A DNA stretch of 10,705 bases from Roseimaritima sp. (GTDB lineage: Bacteria > Planctomycetota > Planctomycetia > Pirellulales > Pirellulaceae), in assembly GCA_007124075.1 (NCBI GenBank), contig SLFV01000477.1, positions 1 through 10,705 on the forward strand, in the 5' to 3' direction. The position numbers were made by a program, and so were the translations under genes. Below the pieces are notes generated by a model, which worked only from the letters and a program-made list of their open reading frames with translations, searched no databases and had not been told where the DNA came from. Positions 8,014-10,705 of the stretch are shown here, piece after piece. Each line of letters opens with the position of its first letter. Position 1 is the stretch's first letter.

Positions 8014-9546
8014 TTATTCCGGTTTTACCAACATACCCCAGCCGTGCAACATTCCAAAACGATCGCTGCGGCTGCCACTGATGACCAATTGCCAGACGCC
8101 TTGGATGTTCGATCCGTTGAAGTGGCTGAGGCTTTTCTGACGCTTGATAACGGCACCAGGCTGGAACCTTCCATTAAATGGAGGGCGGGCACGTGTAATC
8201 GAGGTGTTGGCCTGATCGTCGAAAATCGTTTGATCAAAGTGGTCGTCCGATCCGCCCACGGATGCAAATAATTCAATCCGCTGACCATCCGGGCCGATTA
8301 AATAACCACTCAAATGCCCCGTGTAGGTATGCGTTATCGATAACTGAATGTCGATATCCCGAATCAGAAAGTCCTCTTCCACAACGATTTCGGAGATTAG
8401 CGTTTTCCCGGGGGCTAGTACCTCTGCCTCCGTATTGGTGTACTGCCCACCAATCAGCGACTTTGACAGCCTCGCTTCTGCGGCGGTTAGCATTCCATCC
8501 CCATTCAGATCTAACGCATTGAACTCCTCGATCAGTTCCTCCGTCCATTCGTCCGCAAATTCGCTCATCGAAATCTGACCGTCTTGATTCGCATCACGTT
8601 CAAAAAACCAGCTTGGCAAACCCTTGGCTGCCTCGTCGGCATCTTCCTGCAACTGAAGCATATACGCTTCGAGCTCACGGCGAGAAATTTCCCCATCACG
8701 ATCAATGTCGATTTGGCTGAAGGGTAAGCCGATTTTCGCCGCTTCGACCGCATCTAGCCTACCGTCGCGGTTGGCGTCAAAGCGATACATCAGCGTGGAA
8801 GCCAAATAAGCACGGCGATCACTACGGCGCCGGGTGAAGCTGGTTTCCGATTCCGGGGATGCTTGGTCATCATAGCTTGTCGGCCGGGGCGTGACTTCTC
8901 TGCGAATTTGATTGTTGGTTGCTTCGGCCAGCATCCTTCGCCTAGCGTAGCGTTGCGCCATTTCAATCTGACTTAGCCGCCCATCGTTATCCAGGTCGTC
9001 GTCCAGCGGGTTACGCTGCGACCAACGGGCCTCTGCCAGTTCCGTAAGGTCCAGATAGCCATCTTTATTGCGGTCGTAGCGCCGCAGCGTACTGGCCGCC
9101 AGTTCCCAGTCTTCATTCGTGAACGGATACCGAATTTCAGCGTCCCCAAACTCCGGCACGGCTCGCGCCGATTTTTCCGCCCCAAATGCCAAGTCAGGGA
9201 CCGACCCGTCGATTTCAATGCGACGCATCCTCCTGGTGGTTTCGGCCGCGTGATGGGTTCGAGCCGCCTCCTGCCACGCATCGATCGAATTTGCGCGACT
9301 GAGAGACAAGCGGCCTGATTTGGCAATCGCGGCAAGGTAGTTTCTTGCCATCGGTGAAATTTCCTCGGGCTCGATGATCCCGTTGCGATTTTGGTCAAGT
9401 CGCTCCAGTGAATCACGCAGTGCCCCTTGTGCGGCCACATCCGAGGGAGGAAGGATGGGGCACAAGAAGAAGCCGATCAAGCCCAGCCCAATCAGCCGAT
9501 AGGTTGGAAAGCGTCTGATTTCCCGATGATCGCGTCGGTGTGTCAT
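8014..9546 (-). CDS. Secreted EF-hand protein with C-terminal P-domain
   Basis: The 510-residue product starts with a basic segment and a signal-peptide-like hydrophobic stretch (about 18-34) with a likely cleavage near DVAAQ-G (36-41). I count seven EF-hand calcium loops of the D-x-D/N-x-D/N-G-x-I/L-x-x-x-E form: 51-62, 158-169, 184-195, 257-268, 280-291, 318-329 and 346-357. All keep the first Asp, the Gly at position 6 and the final Glu. Residues about 388-508 resemble the P-domain found after subtilisin-like proprotein convertases: LIRDIDIQLSITHTYTGHL, LIGPDGQRIELF, FNG, GVWQLVISG and LHGWGMLV. There is no peptidase domain. Proteins of this kind are common in planctomycetes, and their roles are mostly unknown; calcium-dependent binding outside the cytoplasm or in the periplasm is an inference. 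The ATG at 9546 has no Shine-Dalgarno sequence and lies just after a candidate promoter. Confidence 0.9.
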   Translation of the reverse strand: MTHRRDHREIRRFPTYRLIGLGLIGFFLCPILPPSDVAAQGALRDSLERLDQNRNGIIEPEEISPMARNYLAAIAKSGRLSLSRANSIDAWQEAARTHHAAETTRRMRRIEIDGSVPDLAFGAEKSARAVPEFGDAEIRYPFTNEDWELAASTLRRYDRNKDGYLDLTELAEARWSQRNPLDDDLDNDGRLSQIEMAQRYARRRMLAEATNNQIRREVTPRPTSYDDQASPESETSFTRRRSDRRAYLASTLMYRFDANRDGRLDAVEAAKIGLPFSQIDIDRDGEISRRELEAYMLQLQEDADEAAKGLPSWFFERDANQDGQISMSEFADEWTEELIEEFNALDLNGDGMLTAAEARLSKSLIGGQYTNTEAEVLAPGKTLISEIVVEEDFLIRDIDIQLSITHTYTGHLSGYLIGPDGQRIELFASVGGSDDHFDQTIFDDQANTSITRARPPFNGRFQPGAVIKRQKSLSHFNGSNIQGVWQLVISGSRSDRFGMLHGWGMLVKPE

Positions 9547-9557
9547 TGCACGATTCG

Positions 9558-9587
9558 CTTATATGCTAGGCCAAAGGGCGTTGTTCA
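9558..9587 (-). promoter_or_regulatory. Candidate sigma-70-type promoter of the EF-hand gene
   Basis: On the minus strand TGAACA (9582-9587, 4 of 6 with TTGACA) is followed after 18 bases by TATAAG (9558-9563, 5 of 6 with TATAAT). Transcription would begin around 9550-9552, only a few bases ahead of the ATG at 9546. This would give an almost leaderless mRNA, in keeping with the missing ribosome binding site. Prediction by eye only. Confidence 0.4.
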
Positions 9588-9588
9588 T

Positions 9589-9599
9589 GACCACTGGTC
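9589..9599. promoter_or_regulatory. Short palindrome next to the candidate -35 box
   Basis: GACCA-C-TGGTC is a perfect inverted repeat with 5-base arms around a single central base. It sits one base upstream of the candidate -35 element of the EF-hand gene, a position suited to a regulator-binding site. No regulator gene is nearby, and a palindrome of this length can occur by chance. Confidence 0.25.
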
Positions 9600-9630
9600 G
9601 CTTGGAGTGTTTCTTGCCGGCCAGGTGCCA

Positions 9631-9651
9631 TCTTCGTTATCGTGACGAAGA
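9631..9651 (-). terminator. Hairpin across the stop codon of the secretin-like gene
   Basis: A perfect 7-base inverted repeat, TCTTCGT/ACGAAGA, with a 7-base loop covers the TAA stop codon (9637-9639). No T-tract follows on the minus strand, so it is not a classical intrinsic terminator. It could stabilise the 3' end of the message or slow the polymerase before the short gap ahead of the EF-hand gene. Confidence 0.35.
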
Positions 9652-10705
9652 CCGAGTACGACTCCGCCCGGAAGTTGTTGACTCGCCCGCCAATTGTTCC
9701 AGGACCGCGCCAAACGCGGCACTGCTGCTAGGGGCTACCACCGAAATTGCTTGCTCGCCGCGTTGGTCAATCGATTTGACTAAGCTTTGCACTTCCGAAA
9801 ACAATGCGGGGGGGGCCGTAACGATCAGGGAATTGCTTGCCTCGTGAACTGCAACTGCAAGTTTCGGTTCCAAGTCCCTGGGCGTGGTCGTCGGTTTAAT
9901 TGCGCTTTTCTGGTCGGCATCGGACCCTTTCGCAGCGGTTTTTGCGGGCTCCTGCCTGTTCATGTCGGCCTTGCTGGTGATTAATCGGTTGGCAAATGCT
10001 TCCTTGATTGCCTCCGCAACCTCGCTTGCCCGCGTGTTGACCAGCTCAATCACCTGAGCCGTTCCGTAGGTTTCTACGTTCGTGATGCTGCTGTCGCGGT
10101 CAATAATTTTCAGGTAGCCTTCAATGCGATCGATGTCCGCATCGGTTCCTTGGGCAATCAAGCGATTCAATCGCGAGTCCGCCACAACCGTAATGGTACC
10201 GGCCATCATCGTGGTTGTCCCTTCGTTGGAGGTCACAACGCTTGACATGGAAAATAGTCCTCTGGAACTCGAAACCAAACCATCGCTGGCGGTCCCCGAT
10301 GGTCGGTCCGTGCCTAGGCCCCCGCCATCAATAAGTTCTCGGAGCATCCGCAAGGCTTCGTCCGGTCGCGTATGTCGCAAATAAAACACCACAGGATTCC
10401 CAACCGGTGACGTCGTTTCGGTGGGACCGGCTAGCAACATCAACTGCTGCTCAAATCGGTCGAGCGCCTGGGTGTCAACCGACTGCACTAACAGGCCTTG
10501 CGGAGTGATTTGACAACGAATCATCTCGGCCAAGGAGTCATTTTTGGTGGTCAAGATTTCTGGTGCCCCCGTTCCTGCTAACCGCTCAGGGTCCGTCACC
10601 TTCCCCGATGTTTCCCGAAGGTCCGATTCACTTGGCCTGCCTTGTTCCTCCGTCGGTACCCGTTCAACCGCTGGCAGCGAGATTGGTTTTTCATCTCGGT
10701 ACAAC
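9637..10705 (-). CDS. Secretin-like N-domain (NolW/N1-type) protein, C-terminal part
   Basis: The frame is open from the right window edge to a TAA at 9637, giving at least 355 residues; the true start is probably outside. Two modules of the secretin short-domain type are visible. The first runs about 103-205, from VVFYLRHTRPDEALRMLREL to TVVADSRLNRLIAQGTDADI and EGYLKIIDRD. The second runs about 214-315, from AQVIELVNTRASEVAEAIKE to LAVAVHEASNSLIVTAPPAL and VQSLVKSIDQRG. Each has the family pattern of a beta-alpha start, a variable low-complexity insert, and a V-x-D/E-x-S-N-x-L-I strand. In type II and III secretins (GspD, PulD) such domains precede an outer-membrane barrel. Here the chain ends soon after with a Ser/Arg-rich tail (SGRSRTRSSSR) and no barrel. 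It may be a stand-alone periplasmic member of this family, as is common in planctomycetes. The N-terminal part is needed to settle this. Confidence 0.75.
   Translation of the reverse strand, partial: LYRDEKPISLPAVERVPTEEQGRPSESDLRETSGKVTDPERLAGTGAPEILTTKNDSLAEMIRCQITPQGLLVQSVDTQALDRFEQQLMLLAGPTETTSPVGNPVVFYLRHTRPDEALRMLRELIDGGGLGTDRPSGTASDGLVSSSRGLFSMSSVVTSNEGTTTMMAGTITVVADSRLNRLIAQGTDADIDRIEGYLKIIDRDSSITNVETYGTAQVIELVNTRASEVAEAIKEAFANRLITSKADMNRQEPAKTAAKGSDADQKSAIKPTTTPRDLEPKLAVAVHEASNSLIVTAPPALFSEVQSLVKSIDQRGEQAISVVAPSSSAAFGAVLEQLAGESTTSGRSRTRSSSR

Noticed and set aside
7747..8271. Plus-strand open frame of 174 codons
   Set aside because: It lies opposite the start of the ATPase gene and the P-domain end of the EF-hand gene, both well supported by motifs. 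Its translation shows no recognisable domain.

Overview
The window looks like chromosomal DNA of a planctomycete, probably of the Rhodopirellula/Pirellula type. The main reasons are the secreted EF-hand proteins, a secretin-N-domain protein with long low-complexity linkers, weak or absent Shine-Dalgarno sequences, and the gene order DAHP synthase - triosephosphate isomerase - SecG - YicC. This placement is inference from protein style and gene order. Every gene I can support lies on the minus strand, so transcription runs from the right end to the left. No rRNA, tRNA, CRISPR array, insertion sequence or phage gene is visible.

Right end (about 9637-10705 down to 8014): the 3' part of a secretin-like N-domain protein that lacks the secretin barrel. 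After a 90-base gap comes a secreted protein with seven EF-hand loops and a C-terminal proprotein-convertase P-domain. The gap holds a plausible promoter, a short palindrome next to it, and a hairpin over the stop codon of the secretin-like gene.

Middle (7858 down to 3382): a three-gene transport operon. It encodes a MacB/LolD-type ATPase, a permease with a duplicated FtsX module joined to it by a 4-base GTGA overlap, and an HlyD/MacA-like periplasmic adaptor. Together these would form an inner-membrane exporter or mechanotransmission pump that needs an outer-membrane partner encoded elsewhere. Its substrate cannot be told from the sequence.

Left (3035 down to 1): after about 350 non-coding bases comes a housekeeping cluster. 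It encodes a type I-beta DAHP synthase (aromatic amino acid entry step), triosephosphate isomerase (glycolysis) coupled to it by a TGATG overlap, SecG (Sec translocon) with a long acidic tail, and the first 203 residues of a YicC-family endoribonuclease cut by the window edge.

Most of the window is ordinary. I see no convincing new multi-gene system. The items most worth a second look are the EF-hand/P-domain protein beside the barrel-less secretin-like protein, the duplicated FtsX exporter, the extended SecG, and the control region between 9547 and 9651.
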